DNA from: Kitasatospora azatica KCTC 9699
Lineage (GTDB): Bacteria > Actinomycetota > Actinomycetes > Streptomycetales > Streptomycetaceae
DNA: 64,000 bases
Assembly (NCBI RefSeq): GCF_000744785.1
Contig: NZ_JQMO01000003.1
Location: 2,418,001 to 2,482,000 of the forward strand
Direction of reading: 5' to 3'
Below, one piece after another: positions 50,704-59,149 of the stretch. Positions within the stretch are counted from its first letter, which is position 1. Each line of letters begins with the position of its first letter. The notes beneath the pieces are model-generated. The model searched no databases and had not been told where the DNA came from. It saw only the letters and a program-made list of their open reading frames with translations. Position numbers and translations under genes: made by a program.

Positions 50704-50879
50704 GCCTTCGAGTCTAGGGCAGTTGGCACAGGCTTCCCGAACGGGGGAGTGGGTGCGAGCTGGCGGATTCGCTGGCGACGCGCGTAGAACAGGCCCCTTA
50801 CCACACCGCTCGGGCAGGCAGGGCGGGGATCCCGGGAGTCGCTGGTGAGCTGCCTCACGTCGCGCCCCGGGTTCGTTTC

Positions 50880-51713
50880 TCAGGTCGCCGGGAGCAGCAG
50901 TCGCCAGGCGGCCGGGTGCGCGGTCCAGGTGCGGGCCGGCACCGGGCCGGCCGGGCAGCCGTCCGCTTCGTAGCCGAAGGCCCGGCCCGCCACCGTGACG
51001 CTGGAGGCCCGCGCCCGCAGCAGCGCGCCGCCGGGGCCGCAGGGGCGCACCACCACCTCGGCCGCCGCCGAGCCGGCCGGCAGTCGCAGGGCGACCAGTC
51101 GCAGCGGACGGTCCGCACCGCCCAGCGGACGTCCGTCGGCCTCGACCCGCAGTCGCTCGCCCTGCGGGTCCACCTGCTCGGCCGTAATCAATTTCGCCCA
51201 GAGCGAACGCCAGCCGCCCGAATGGCCGTGCCGCCGTCCGGGGATCCGGACCTCGCCGAGCACCACCCCGTCGCCGTCGTCCAGCAGCAGCCCGAGCCGC
51301 CGGGGCGTTCCGGCGAGCACCGTGCGGGCCGCCGCCACCGGCTCCACCGGCACCCCGAGCGAGCGAGCCAACGCCACCTCGCGCCCCTGCCCGACCGGCA
51401 CCAGACCGACCGCCACCGCGCCCAACTCGCTCTGCTGGTGCAGCGCCTGCACCACTCGCTGCAGCGCCAGGTCGGATCCGACCACCACCGGACGGCGCTT
51501 CCCCCGATGCGAAAGCACCCGGTCCAGCTCGGCCGCGCTCTCGGGCACCACCACCTTGACGTCCGCGCCCCCCGTCAGGACGTCCCGGGCGATCCGCACC
51601 GCCTCCCCGTCCGCCTCCCGCGCGGCCGGGTCCAGCAGCACCAGCAGCGGGGTGTGACCCGGCGGCTGCGGCGCGTCGGCGGGCGGGGGTACGGACGTGG
51701 ACTGGAACGACAC
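50880..51713 (-). CDS. Degenerate diacylglycerol kinase-fold protein
   Basis: A 277-aa protein resembling the DAGK_cat/YegS fold, but key motifs are altered. The nucleotide-binding GGDGT is replaced by VVVGSDLALQRVVQ, and the substrate/ATP NxxGxGND-type block by VGLVPVGQGREVALARSLGVP. The N-terminus LLVLLDPAAREADGEAVRIARDVLTGGADVKVVV and C-terminal EADGRPLGGADRPLRLVALRLPAGSAAAEVVVRPCGPGG have the family layout. Probably non-catalytic or altered in substrate. GTG 51713 follows AGGAAGGA by 7 nt. Divergent from purA. Confidence 0.65.
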   Translation of the reverse strand: MSFQSTSVPPPADAPQPPGHTPLLVLLDPAAREADGEAVRIARDVLTGGADVKVVVPESAAELDRVLSHRGKRRPVVVGSDLALQRVVQALHQQSELGAVAVGLVPVGQGREVALARSLGVPVEPVAAARTVLAGTPRRLGLLLDDGDGVVLGEVRIPGRRHGHSGGWRSLWAKLITAEQVDPQGERLRVEADGRPLGGADRPLRLVALRLPAGSAAAEVVVRPCGPGGALLRARASSVTVAGRAFGYEADGCPAGPVPARTWTAHPAAWRLLLPAT

Positions 51714-51748
51714 GACCGGTCCTTCCTCAGGTAATCTCTCGGTGCAAG

Positions 51749-51776
51749 AGCCCCTTGCGCTATTGCGCCAGGGGCT
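51749..51776 (+). promoter_or_regulatory. Hairpin in the purA leader
   Basis: AGCCCCT-T-GCGC (51749-51760) pairs with GCGC-C-AGGGGCT (51765-51776): eleven pairs with one mismatch and a TATT loop. It ends 63 bp before the purA GTG. It could be a 5'-UTR structure regulating purA or a terminator of leader transcription. Confidence 0.45.
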
Positions 51777-51839
51777 TCGTCTATCTCGGGGCAGACTGCG
51801 GCCTACGCAGGATGCCCCAACCGGAAGGGGTGTACGCCT

Positions 51840-53123
51840 GTGCCGGCACTCGTGCTCGTTGGCGCCCAGTGGGGAGACGAGGGCAAGGGGAAGGCCACGG
51901 ACCTCCTCGGTGGCTCCGTCGACTACGTCGTCCGCTACCAGGGCGGCAACAACGCCGGCCACACGGTGGTCATCGGCGACCAGAAGTACGCGCTGCACCT
52001 GCTGCCTTCCGGCATCCTGAGCCCGAACGTCGTGCCGGTGATCGGCAACGGCGTGGTGATCGACCCGGGTGTGCTGCTCTCCGAGCTTGCGGGTCTGAAC
52101 GAGCGCGGCATCGACACCTCCAAGCTGCTGATCTCGGGCAACGCCCACCTGATCACGCCGTACCACCGCACCCTGGACAAGGTGGTCGAGCGCTTCCTCG
52201 GCAAGCGCAAGATCGGCACCACCGGGCGCGGCATCGGCCCGGCCTACGCCGACAAGATCAACCGGATCGGCATCCGGGTGCAGGACCTCTTCGACGAGTC
52301 GATCCTGCGCCAGAAGGTCGAAGCCGCGCTGCACGACAAGAACCAGATCCTGGTCAAGCTCTACAACCGGCGCGCGATGCCGTCCGAGCTGGTGGTCGAG
52401 GAGTACCTGGGCTACGCCGAGAAGATCCGCCCCTACCTGGCCGACACCACCCTGGTGCTCGACCAGGCGCTGAAGGCGAACAAGGTGGTGCTGCTCGAGG
52501 GCGGCCAGGGCACCCTGCTGGACGTGGACCACGGCACGTACCCCTTCGTGACCTCGTCCAACCCGACCTCCGGTGGCGCCTGCACCGGCGCCGGCATCGG
52601 TCCCACCAAGATCGACCGGGTGATCGGCATCCTGAAGGCGTACACCACCCGGGTCGGCTCGGGCCCGTTCCCGACCGAGCTGCTGGACGCCGACGGCGAG
52701 GCGCTGCGCCGGATCGGCGGCGAGCGCGGGGTCACCACCGGCCGTGACCGCCGCTGTGGCTGGTACGACGCGGTGATCGCGCGGTACGCGACCCGGGTCA
52801 ACGGCCTGACCGACTTCTTCCTCACCAAGCTGGACGTGCTGACCGGCTGGGAGCAGATCCCCGTCTGCGTGGCGTACGAGATCGACGGCAAGCGGGTCGA
52901 GGAGCTCCCGTACAACCAGTCGGACTTCCACCACGCCAAGCCGATCTACGAGAACCTGCCCGGCTGGAGCGAGGACATCAGCAAGGCGCAGACCTTCGCC
53001 GACCTGCCGAAGAACGCCCAGGCCTACGTGAAGGCGCTGGAGGAGATGTCGGGCGCGCCGATCTCCGCCATCGGCGTCGGCCCGGGCCGGACCGAGACGA
53101 TCCAGATCAACTCGTTCATCTAG
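51840..53123 (+). CDS. purA: Adenylosuccinate synthetase
   Basis: A 427-aa GTP-dependent enzyme joining IMP and aspartate, first step of AMP formation. P-loop-like WGDEGKGKATDLL (residues 11-23), catalytic His in GGNNAGHTVV, TTGRGIGPAYADK, LEGGQGTLLDVDHGTYPFVTSSN, and the GTP-specificity end (IGVGPGRTETI). GTG start with GGAAGGGG 9 nt upstream. The 3' end is drawn into a 9-bp tandem repeat, and a 20-bp stem terminator follows. Confidence 0.97.
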   Translation: MPALVLVGAQWGDEGKGKATDLLGGSVDYVVRYQGGNNAGHTVVIGDQKYALHLLPSGILSPNVVPVIGNGVVIDPGVLLSELAGLNERGIDTSKLLISGNAHLITPYHRTLDKVVERFLGKRKIGTTGRGIGPAYADKINRIGIRVQDLFDESILRQKVEAALHDKNQILVKLYNRRAMPSELVVEEYLGYAEKIRPYLADTTLVLDQALKANKVVLLEGGQGTLLDVDHGTYPFVTSSNPTSGGACTGAGIGPTKIDRVIGILKAYTTRVGSGPFPTELLDADGEALRRIGGERGVTTGRDRRCGWYDAVIARYATRVNGLTDFFLTKLDVLTGWEQIPVCVAYEIDGKRVEELPYNQSDFHHAKPIYENLPGWSEDISKAQTFADLPKNAQAYVKALEEMSGAPISAIGVGPGRTETIQINSFI

Positions 53124-53149
53124 TTCATCCGGTCCATCTGCTTCATCCA
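53114..53149. repeat. 9-bp tandem repeat spanning the purA stop codon
   Basis: Four units: GTTCATCTA, GTTCATCCG, GTCCATCTG, CTTCATCCA. The purA stop TAG (53121-53123) is formed at the first unit boundary; the rest is untranslated. Confidence 0.8.
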
Positions 53150-53153
53150 GCGT

Positions 53154-53195
53154 GTGGGAGAGCCCCCGGCGGCCAGCCGCCGGGGGCTCTCCCAC
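53154..53195 (+). terminator. Very strong terminator after purA
   Basis: A perfect inverted repeat of 20 bp per arm: left arm 53154-53173 begins GTGGGAGAGCCCCC, right arm 53176-53195 ends GGGGGCTCTCCCAC, with almost no spacer. Effectively a GC-rich palindrome. Confidence 0.9.
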
Positions 53196-53206
53196 ATCTG
53201 CCCATC

Positions 53207-53241
53207 ATTGCACTAGTTCAATATCCTATTGCACCTAGTGC
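53207..53241. promoter_or_regulatory. Candidate GntR-type operator/promoter upstream of the acetyltransferase gene
   Basis: GCACTAG (53210-53216) and CTAGTGC (53235-53241) form an inverted repeat. ATTGCACTAGT and ATTGCACCTAGT (53207, 53228) are also direct repeats 21 bp apart. The centre TTCAATATCCTATT is AT-rich and promoter-like (TATCCT). The layout resembles operators of YtrA-class GntR regulators, but no such gene is adjacent. Confidence 0.5.
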
Positions 53242-53264
53242 GTAATGCGGCTACCGTTTCGATC

Positions 53265-53861
53265 ATGACCGCGAAGACTCCCGCACCCGTCACCCTGACC
53301 GGCCGGCACATCCGCCTGGAGCCGCTCGCCCGCACCCACACCGCCGAGCTGTTCCAGGCGGCGGGCAAGGACGAGGAGGTGTTCCGCTGGCTGGCGTGGG
53401 CCGCGCCGCAGACCGAGCCGGAGATGGCCACGATCATCGAGGGCTACCTGGCCCTCGCCGGCTGCGAACCCTTCGCGGTGATCGAGGCCGGCTCCGGGCG
53501 CGCGGTGGGCATCAGCTGCTTCTACGACGCCAACCCCGGCGACGAGTGGGTGGAGATCGGCGGCACCTGGTACGCCCGCTCGGTCTGGCGGACCGCGGTG
53601 AACACCGAGGCCAAGCTGCTGCTGCTGACCCACGCCTTCGAGGAGCTCGGCATGGGCCGGGTGATGTGGAAGACCGACATCAGGAACGAGCGCTCGCAGA
53701 ACGCCATCAAGCGGCTCGGCGCGCAGTACGAGGGCACCTTCCGCCGGGCCCGCCGCCGCCCGGACGGCAGCTGGCGGGACAGCGTCTACTTCTCGATGCT
53801 GATCGACGAGTGGCCGGCCGCCAAGGCCCGGCTGACCGAGCGCCTGCTCAGCGGAGCGTGA
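53265..53861 (+). CDS. GNAT-family N-acetyltransferase (RimJ/RimL-like)
   Basis: A 198-aa acetyl-CoA-dependent acetyltransferase of the RimL subgroup. N-terminal VTLTGRHIRLEPLARTHTAEL, then WVEIGGTWYARSVWRTAVNTEAKLLLLTHAFEELGMGRVMWKTDIRNERSQNAIKRLGAQYEGTFRRARRRPDGSWRDSVYFSML, the standard RimJ/RimL pattern with the acetyl-CoA loop. ATG 53265 begins the homologous region. The last 14 bases overlap the convergent oxidoreductase gene. Substrate unknown. Confidence 0.9.
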   Translation: MTAKTPAPVTLTGRHIRLEPLARTHTAELFQAAGKDEEVFRWLAWAAPQTEPEMATIIEGYLALAGCEPFAVIEAGSGRAVGISCFYDANPGDEWVEIGGTWYARSVWRTAVNTEAKLLLLTHAFEELGMGRVMWKTDIRNERSQNAIKRLGAQYEGTFRRARRRPDGSWRDSVYFSMLIDEWPAAKARLTERLLSGA

Positions 53862-54804
53862 GGACCACCTTGCCCTGAGTGCGGTTGCCGCCGACCAGCC
53901 GGAACGCCTCCGCCACCTGCTCGAACGGCAGCTCGGCGGCCACCTCCACCCGCAGCCGGCCCGCCTCGATCAGCTCCAGCAGGCCGAGCAGACCGATCTG
54001 GTCCGGCTCCACCAGCACATCGGTGATCCGGCGCCCGGTCGCCGCCGCCTGCTCGGCCGCCTTCGGGTCCACCCCGCCCGGCACCGCGACCAGCAGCCCG
54101 CCCTCGCGCAGCACCGCCAGCGAGCGCAGCTGGTGCTCGGGGTCGCCGATGTTGTCGACCACCACGTCGACCTCGCCGACCTGCTGCTCGAAGGGCGCCA
54201 CGGTGTAGTCCACCACCTGGTCCACGCCGAGGCCGCGCAGGAACTCGTGCTTGCCGGCACTCGCCGTCCCGATCACGAACGCGCCCCGGGCCTTGGCGAT
54301 CTGCACCGCGAGGTGCCCCACCCCACCAGCCGCCGCGTGCACCAGCACCCGCTGGCCGGCCGTCACCCCGGCCGTGTCCACGATGATCTGCCAGGCCGTC
54401 AGGCCGGCCAGCGGCAGTCCGGCCGCCTCGGCGTGGCTGAGCCCGGCGGGCTTGCGGACGAAGTGGCGCGAGGGCGCGGTGACGTACTCGGCGAAGCCGC
54501 CGGCCAGTCGCGGGAAGCTCGGCATCCCGAGCACCTCGTCACCAGGCTTCAGGATGGTGACACCGAAGCCGACCGCCTCGACCGTGCCGGAGACGTCCCA
54601 CCCCAGCGTGTAGGGCGGCTCGCCGTAGAACCAGGCCAGCCCCTCGCCCTTGCTGGTCTTCACATCGACCGGGTTGATCCCCGCCGCGCGCACCCGCACC
54701 AGCACCTCGGTCGGGCCCGGCTCCGGGCGGGCGACCGTGGCGATCCGCAGCACCTCGGGGCTGCCGAAGGTGTCCTGGGTGACCGTCTTCATCTCGTTCG
54801 TCAT
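53848..54804 (-). CDS. NADP-dependent quinone-oxidoreductase-like enzyme (MDR superfamily)
   Basis: A 318-aa medium-chain dehydrogenase/reductase without zinc ligands. GINPVDVKTSKGEG and the nucleotide motif VLVHAAAGGVGHLAVQIAKARGAFVIGTAS are typical of zeta-crystallin/QOR-type NADPH oxidoreductases; the end VGGNRTQGKVVLTLR is also standard. Divergent from an HxlR regulator 95 bp away, which frequently controls such enzymes in response to electrophiles. ATG at 54804; an ATG at 54792 is an alternative. Confidence 0.92.
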   Translation of the reverse strand: MTNEMKTVTQDTFGSPEVLRIATVARPEPGPTEVLVRVRAAGINPVDVKTSKGEGLAWFYGEPPYTLGWDVSGTVEAVGFGVTILKPGDEVLGMPSFPRLAGGFAEYVTAPSRHFVRKPAGLSHAEAAGLPLAGLTAWQIIVDTAGVTAGQRVLVHAAAGGVGHLAVQIAKARGAFVIGTASAGKHEFLRGLGVDQVVDYTVAPFEQQVGEVDVVVDNIGDPEHQLRSLAVLREGGLLVAVPGGVDPKAAEQAAATGRRITDVLVEPDQIGLLGLLELIEAGRLRVEVAAELPFEQVAEAFRLVGGNRTQGKVVLTLR

Positions 54805-54899
54805 GCGTCCCAGCCTGGCCCCCGGCCGGGCGACCCGACAGACGGCACCTCCAGGTAACCGCCGGAATAGCCGGCGCGGCCGCCTCGGTTGCCCCAGGC

Positions 54900-55364
54900 A
54901 TGACGGACGACCGCTGCCCCTGCCGCCCGCTGCTGGACCGACTCGGCGACCGCTGGTCGGTGCTGCTCCTGGTCATGCTGCAGGACGGCTCCTCCTGCTA
55001 CGGCGGCCTGCAACGCCGGATCGGCGACATCAGCCGCAAGGTGCTCACCCAGACCCTGCGCAGCCTGGAGCGCGACGGCCTGGTCATCCGCACCGTGATC
55101 GACGGCCCGGTGGTCCGGGTCCGCTACGAACTGAGCGAGCTCGGCCACAGCCTGGCCGAGCCGCTGAGCGTGATCCGCGGCTGGATCGACCAGCACCAGC
55201 CCTCGGTGGAGGCCAACCAGCGCGCCTACGACGCCCGGAGCACCGAGACCCCGGGCGTCACCGAACTGCGCCGCCGTCAGTCCTCCTCGGCCAGGTGGTC
55301 CACGCAGACCGCGACCGCCAGGAGGAGGCCGGCGTCCGCGCCGTCGGCGATCTTGACCCCGTAG
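54900..55364 (+). CDS. HxlR-family transcriptional regulator
   Basis: A 154-aa winged-helix regulator. CPCRPLLDRLGDRWSVLLLVMLQDG, then RIGDISRKVLTQTLRSLERDGLVIRTV and VRYELSELGHSLAEPL are the HxlR signature (residues about 6-95), including the N-terminal Cys pair often used for redox or electrophile sensing. It faces the oxidoreductase gene and probably regulates it. Its last 88 bases overlap the convergent LURP-one gene, giving a Ser/Arg/Ala-rich tail not usual for the family. Confidence 0.9.
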   Translation: MTDDRCPCRPLLDRLGDRWSVLLLVMLQDGSSCYGGLQRRIGDISRKVLTQTLRSLERDGLVIRTVIDGPVVRVRYELSELGHSLAEPLSVIRGWIDQHQPSVEANQRAYDARSTETPGVTELRRRQSSSARWSTQTATARRRPASAPSAILTP

Positions 55365-55759
55365 CTGTCGCGCATCCGGAACCACTTGCGGGAGATCTCG
55401 GCGATCTTGTCGCCGTGCGACTCGATCTTGTAGTCCTTCTCGATCAGGTTGCCGTGGATCTCCAGCTCACCGCCGTCCCGCAGCTCCACGTGGTACTTGT
55501 CGCGGAACGGGGTGAAGAGCTTCTTGCGCACGGTGGCGATCACCTCGCCCCGGTGGTCCTCGATCTTCATCGCGTCCCGGATCGACAGCGCCTTGTGCTT
55601 GATCACCGCGACCACTCGGCCGCTGTAGTCCTTCAGCTCGAACGTCTCCCGGATCCGCAGCACCTTGGCGTCGACCAGGAACGCCTTCTCGCCGTCCTCG
55701 TCCTCGATCCAGAAGTCCTCACCGATCGAGAACAGCTTCTCCCTGACCTGGTACTTCAT
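55277..55759 (-). CDS. LURP-one-related (YxjI/Tubby-like) protein
   Basis: A 160-aa soluble protein with the repeated beta-strand pattern of the LOR/Tubby-like fold: MKYQVREKLFSIGEDFWIEDEDGEKAFLVDAKVLRIRETFELKD, then KIEDHRGEVIATVRKKLFTPFRDKYHVEL and WFRMRDSYGVKIADGADAGLLLAVAVCVDHLAEE. Role unknown; related folds bind phospholipids. ATG 55759 with GGGAGGG about 5 nt upstream. Divergent from the NHL-thioredoxin gene. Confidence 0.88.
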   Translation of the reverse strand: MKYQVREKLFSIGEDFWIEDEDGEKAFLVDAKVLRIRETFELKDYSGRVVAVIKHKALSIRDAMKIEDHRGEVIATVRKKLFTPFRDKYHVELRDGGELEIHGNLIEKDYKIESHGDKIAEISRKWFRMRDSYGVKIADGADAGLLLAVAVCVDHLAEED

Positions 55760-55834
55760 CGCACCCTCCCGAACGTTCGCGGCGCCACAGCGGCTGCGGA
55801 ACACTCTGCCACCCCCATGCTGTTTGATGACGGT

Positions 55835-57655
55835 ATGGCTTCTCGTGCACGCGTCCGCGCCCCCGAACTGATCGGTGAGGGCGGCTGGCTGAACACCGGC
55901 GGCAAGGATCTGACCCTGGCGGACCTCAGGGGCAAGATCGTGATCGCCGACTTCTGGACCTTCTGCTGTATCAACTGTCTGCACGTCCTGGACGAGCTGC
56001 GCGAACTGGAGGAGAAGCACCGCGACACGGTGGTGATCGTCGGGGTGCACTCGCCGAAGTTCGTGCACGAGGCGGACCATCAGGCGGTGGTGGACGCGGT
56101 GGCGCGCTACGAGGTGGCGCATCCGGTGCTGGACGATCCGCAGCTGGTGACCTGGAAGCAGTACGCGGTGCGGGCCTGGCCGACTCTGGTGGTGATCGAC
56201 CCCGAGGGGTACGTGGTCGCCCAGCACGCCGGTGAGGGGCACGCGCACGCGATCGAGCGGCTGGTGGAGGAGCTGGAGGCGGAGCATGCCGCCAAGGGCA
56301 CGCTGCGCCGGGGCGACGGTCCGTATGTGGCTCCGGAGCCGGTGGCGGGGGCGCTGAAGTTCCCCGGCAAGGCGGTCCGGCTGCCCGGGGGCGGGTTCCT
56401 GGTCGCCGACTCGGGCCACCACTCGCTGGTGGAGCTGGCCGAGGACGGCGAGACGGTGGTGCGCCGGATCGGCGACGGCGAGCGCGGGTTGCTGGACGGC
56501 GCCGCACCGCGGTTCAGCGAGCCGCAGGGGCTGGCGCTGGTGCCGGCGGGGCTCGAGCTGGGCTACGACGTGGTGGTCGCCGACACGGTGAACCACGCGC
56601 TGCGCGGCGTCCGGCTCGCCGACGGTGTGGTGACCACGCTGGCCGGTACCGGCAAGCAGTGGTGGCAGGGCTCGCCGACCAGCGGGGCGGCCCGCGAGGT
56701 GGACCTCTCCTCGCCCTGGGACGTGGCCTTCTTCGACGGCCGGGTGTGGATCGCGATGGCCGGGGTGCACCAGCTCTGGGCCTTCGACCCGGCGGCGGGG
56801 ACGGTCGAGGTCGCGGCCGGCACCACCAACGAGGGCCTGGTGGACGGGCCGGTGGCCGAGGCCTGGTTCGCCCAGCCGTCCGGGCTCGCGGTCTCGGCGG
56901 ACGGCGAGAAGCTCTGGGTCGCGGACAGCGAGACCTCGGCCGTCCGCTGGGTTTCACGTGAAACCGGCGAGGTGCACACCGCGGTGGGCACCGGCCTCTT
57001 CGACTTCGGGCACCGCGACGGTGCCGCTGAGCAAGCGCTTCTTCAGCACCCGCTCGGCGTCACCGTGCTGCCCGACGGCTCGGTCGCGATCGCCGACACC
57101 TACAACCACGCGCTGCGCCGCTACGACCCCGCCACCGGCGAGGTCAGCACGCTGGCCACCGACCTGCGCGAACCCTCCGGCGCGGTGCTGGTGGACGAGG
57201 ACATCGTGGTGGTGGAGTCGGCCCGGCACCGGCTGACCCGGCTACGGCTGCCCGAGGAGGCGGTGCGGGTCGAGTCCGTCGCGCACCGCACCCAGCGCGC
57301 CGCGACCGAGGTGGCACCGGGCGCGCTGCGCCTGGACGTGGTCTTCACCGCGCCCAGCGGTCAGAAGCTGGACGAGCGCTACGGCCCGTCCACCCGGCTG
57401 CTGGTCAGCTCCACGCCGCCCGAGCTGCTGGTCTCCGGCGCGGGCGCGGACACCGCGCTCTCCCGCGAGCTGGTGCTCTCCGCCGAGCTGACCGAGGGCG
57501 TGCTGCACGTCTCGGCGATGGCGGCCTCCTGCGACGACGACCCGGCGATCGAGTACCCGGCCTGCCACGTGCACCAGCAGGACTGGGGCGTGCCGGTGAA
57601 GCTGGTGGCCGGCGGGGCCGAGCGGCTGCCGCTGGTGCTCGCCGGCATGGAGTAG
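55835..57655 (+). CDS. Thioredoxin-NHL repeat protein (NHLRC2-like)
   Basis: A 606-aa protein. The N-terminal thioredoxin-like domain has the CCINC active-site motif (FWTFCCINCLHVLDEL) and cis-Pro strand (YAVRAWPTLVVID). It is followed by a six-bladed NHL propeller with repeats such as PQGLALV, SGLAVSADGEKLWVADSETSAVRWV and LGVTVLPDGSVAIADTYNHALRRYD. A C-terminal beta domain ends CHVHQQDWGVPVKLV. No signal peptide, so cytoplasmic. ATG 55835 is the homologous start; ATG 55817 is possible. Function unproven. Confidence 0.9.
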   Translation: MASRARVRAPELIGEGGWLNTGGKDLTLADLRGKIVIADFWTFCCINCLHVLDELRELEEKHRDTVVIVGVHSPKFVHEADHQAVVDAVARYEVAHPVLDDPQLVTWKQYAVRAWPTLVVIDPEGYVVAQHAGEGHAHAIERLVEELEAEHAAKGTLRRGDGPYVAPEPVAGALKFPGKAVRLPGGGFLVADSGHHSLVELAEDGETVVRRIGDGERGLLDGAAPRFSEPQGLALVPAGLELGYDVVVADTVNHALRGVRLADGVVTTLAGTGKQWWQGSPTSGAAREVDLSSPWDVAFFDGRVWIAMAGVHQLWAFDPAAGTVEVAAGTTNEGLVDGPVAEAWFAQPSGLAVSADGEKLWVADSETSAVRWVSRETGEVHTAVGTGLFDFGHRDGAAEQALLQHPLGVTVLPDGSVAIADTYNHALRRYDPATGEVSTLATDLREPSGAVLVDEDIVVVESARHRLTRLRLPEEAVRVESVAHRTQRAATEVAPGALRLDVVFTAPSGQKLDERYGPSTRLLVSSTPPELLVSGAGADTALSRELVLSAELTEGVLHVSAMAASCDDDPAIEYPACHVHQQDWGVPVKLVAGGAERLPLVLAGME

Positions 57656-57677
57656 CGCCGCCGGGTACTGCTACTGA

Positions 57678-57720
57678 GAGGTCGTCAGGGCCGACGTCCG
57701 ACATCGGCCCTGACGGCCTC
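57678..57720. terminator. Bidirectional terminator between the NHL-thioredoxin and aminopeptidase genes
   Basis: CGTCAGGGCCGA (57683-57694) pairs perfectly with TCGGCCCTGACG (57704-57715); GAGG/CCTC flanks extend it to 57678-57720. It abuts the aminopeptidase stop codon at 57721. Confidence 0.85.
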
Positions 57721-59028
57721 TCATCCTTCCAGGAAGGACTTGATCGCCGAGGCCAGCAGGTACGGGTCCTGCGCGCCGCACAGCTCGCGGGCCGAGTGCA
57801 TGGAGAGCGCGGCGATGCCGCAGTCCACCGTGGTGATGCCGAGCCGGGCCGCGGTGATCGGGCCGATGGTGGTGCCGCAGGGCATCGCGTTGTTGGAGAC
57901 GAAGGTCTGCCACGGCACACCGGCGCGCTCGCAGGCCGCGGCGAAGACGGCCCGGCCGACGCCGTCGGTGGCGTACCGGTTGTTGACGTTGACCTTGAGG
58001 ATCGGGCCGCCGTTGGGCACCGGCTGGTGGCCGGGCTCGTGCCGCTCCGAGTAGTTCGGGTGCACCGCGTGGCCCATGTCGGAGGAGAGGCAGATGGTGC
58101 CGGCCAGCGCACGGGCCCGGTCCTCGTCCGTCCCGCCGCGGCTGAACACGCTGCGCTCCAGCACCCGGCCGAGCAGCGGCCCCTGCGCACCGGTGTCCGA
58201 CTCGCTGCCGGTCTCCTCGTGGTCGAAGGCGGCCAGCACCGGGATGTACGGCAGCTGGTCGGCGCCCTCGGCGGTGACGGCGGCGGCCAGCGCGGCGGTG
58301 GCGGCGTGCACCGAGAGCAGGTTGTCCAGCCGGGGCGCGGCCAGCAGCTCGCGGTCCCGACCGAGGTAGGACGGCGGCTGGACGTCATGGGTCATCAGAT
58401 CCCAACCCATCACCTCACCCGCGTCCACCTGGGCGCGCTCGGCGACGTAGGAGATCAGGCCGCCCTCGTCCACCGGGCCCAGACCCCAGACGGGGGTCAG
58501 GTGCCGTTGCTTGTCCAGCTTCAGCCCGTCGTTGACCTGTCGGTCCAGGTGGATCGCCAACTGCGGCACCCGCAGCAGCGGCTCGTCCAGCTGCACCAGC
58601 CTCGTCGACCCGTCGCGCAGCACCAGCCGGCCGGAGAGCCCCAGATCCCGGTCCAGCCAGGTGTTGAGCGGCACCCCGCCGTAGATCTCCACCGCCACCT
58701 GCCGCCACCCCGCCGTGCCGGTGTCCGGCACCGGCTTGACCCGCAGGTTCGGCGAGTCGGTGTGCGTCCCGACCACCCGGAACGGGGTCGCCGCCAGCGC
58801 CGACTCGGGCACGTACCAGGCGATCAGCGCCCCGCCCCTGATCACGTAGCGTCCACCGGTCTGGCCGTCCCACGCGTCGGTCTCGACGACCTGCCGAAAG
58901 CCCGCCTTCTCCAGCCGCTCGGCCGCACCGGCCACCGCGTGGTACGGGGAAGGGGCGGCGGCCAGATAGGCGATCAGGTCGTCGGTGTGGGTCCGGTCGA
59001 AGAAGACCGGTCGATCGGCGGTCGACAT
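57721..59028 (-). CDS. M18-family aspartyl aminopeptidase
   Basis: A 435-aa dinuclear zinc aminopeptidase removing acidic N-terminal residues. Metal ligands: His in VVGTHTDSPNLRVKP, Asp in APRLDNLLS, Glu-Glu in AAFDHEETGSES, Asp in SSDMGHAVHPNY and His in ALSMHSARE, all in the family order. Motif CGTTIGP is also present. Start ATG 59028 with AGGAG 4 nt upstream. Cytosolic peptide turnover. Confidence 0.95.
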   Translation of the reverse strand: MSTADRPVFFDRTHTDDLIAYLAAAPSPYHAVAGAAERLEKAGFRQVVETDAWDGQTGGRYVIRGGALIAWYVPESALAATPFRVVGTHTDSPNLRVKPVPDTGTAGWRQVAVEIYGGVPLNTWLDRDLGLSGRLVLRDGSTRLVQLDEPLLRVPQLAIHLDRQVNDGLKLDKQRHLTPVWGLGPVDEGGLISYVAERAQVDAGEVMGWDLMTHDVQPPSYLGRDRELLAAPRLDNLLSVHAATAALAAAVTAEGADQLPYIPVLAAFDHEETGSESDTGAQGPLLGRVLERSVFSRGGTDEDRARALAGTICLSSDMGHAVHPNYSERHEPGHQPVPNGGPILKVNVNNRYATDGVGRAVFAAACERAGVPWQTFVSNNAMPCGTTIGPITAARLGITTVDCGIAALSMHSARELCGAQDPYLLASAIKSFLEG

Positions 59029-59149
59029 GCTGCTCCTGGGTCGAGGGATTGCGGAGAGCCGGTGGGGTGGGGCTTCCCACCCGAGCATATGCCCGTACAC
59101 CGACAGGACGGTCAAGTCTTGGTATCCGCTTCCGCCTCTGTCCGCCCGC

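Noticed and set aside
51749..51776. Purine riboswitch before purA
   Set aside because: Only one simple hairpin is seen; no three-way junction or conserved purine-aptamer loop sequences.
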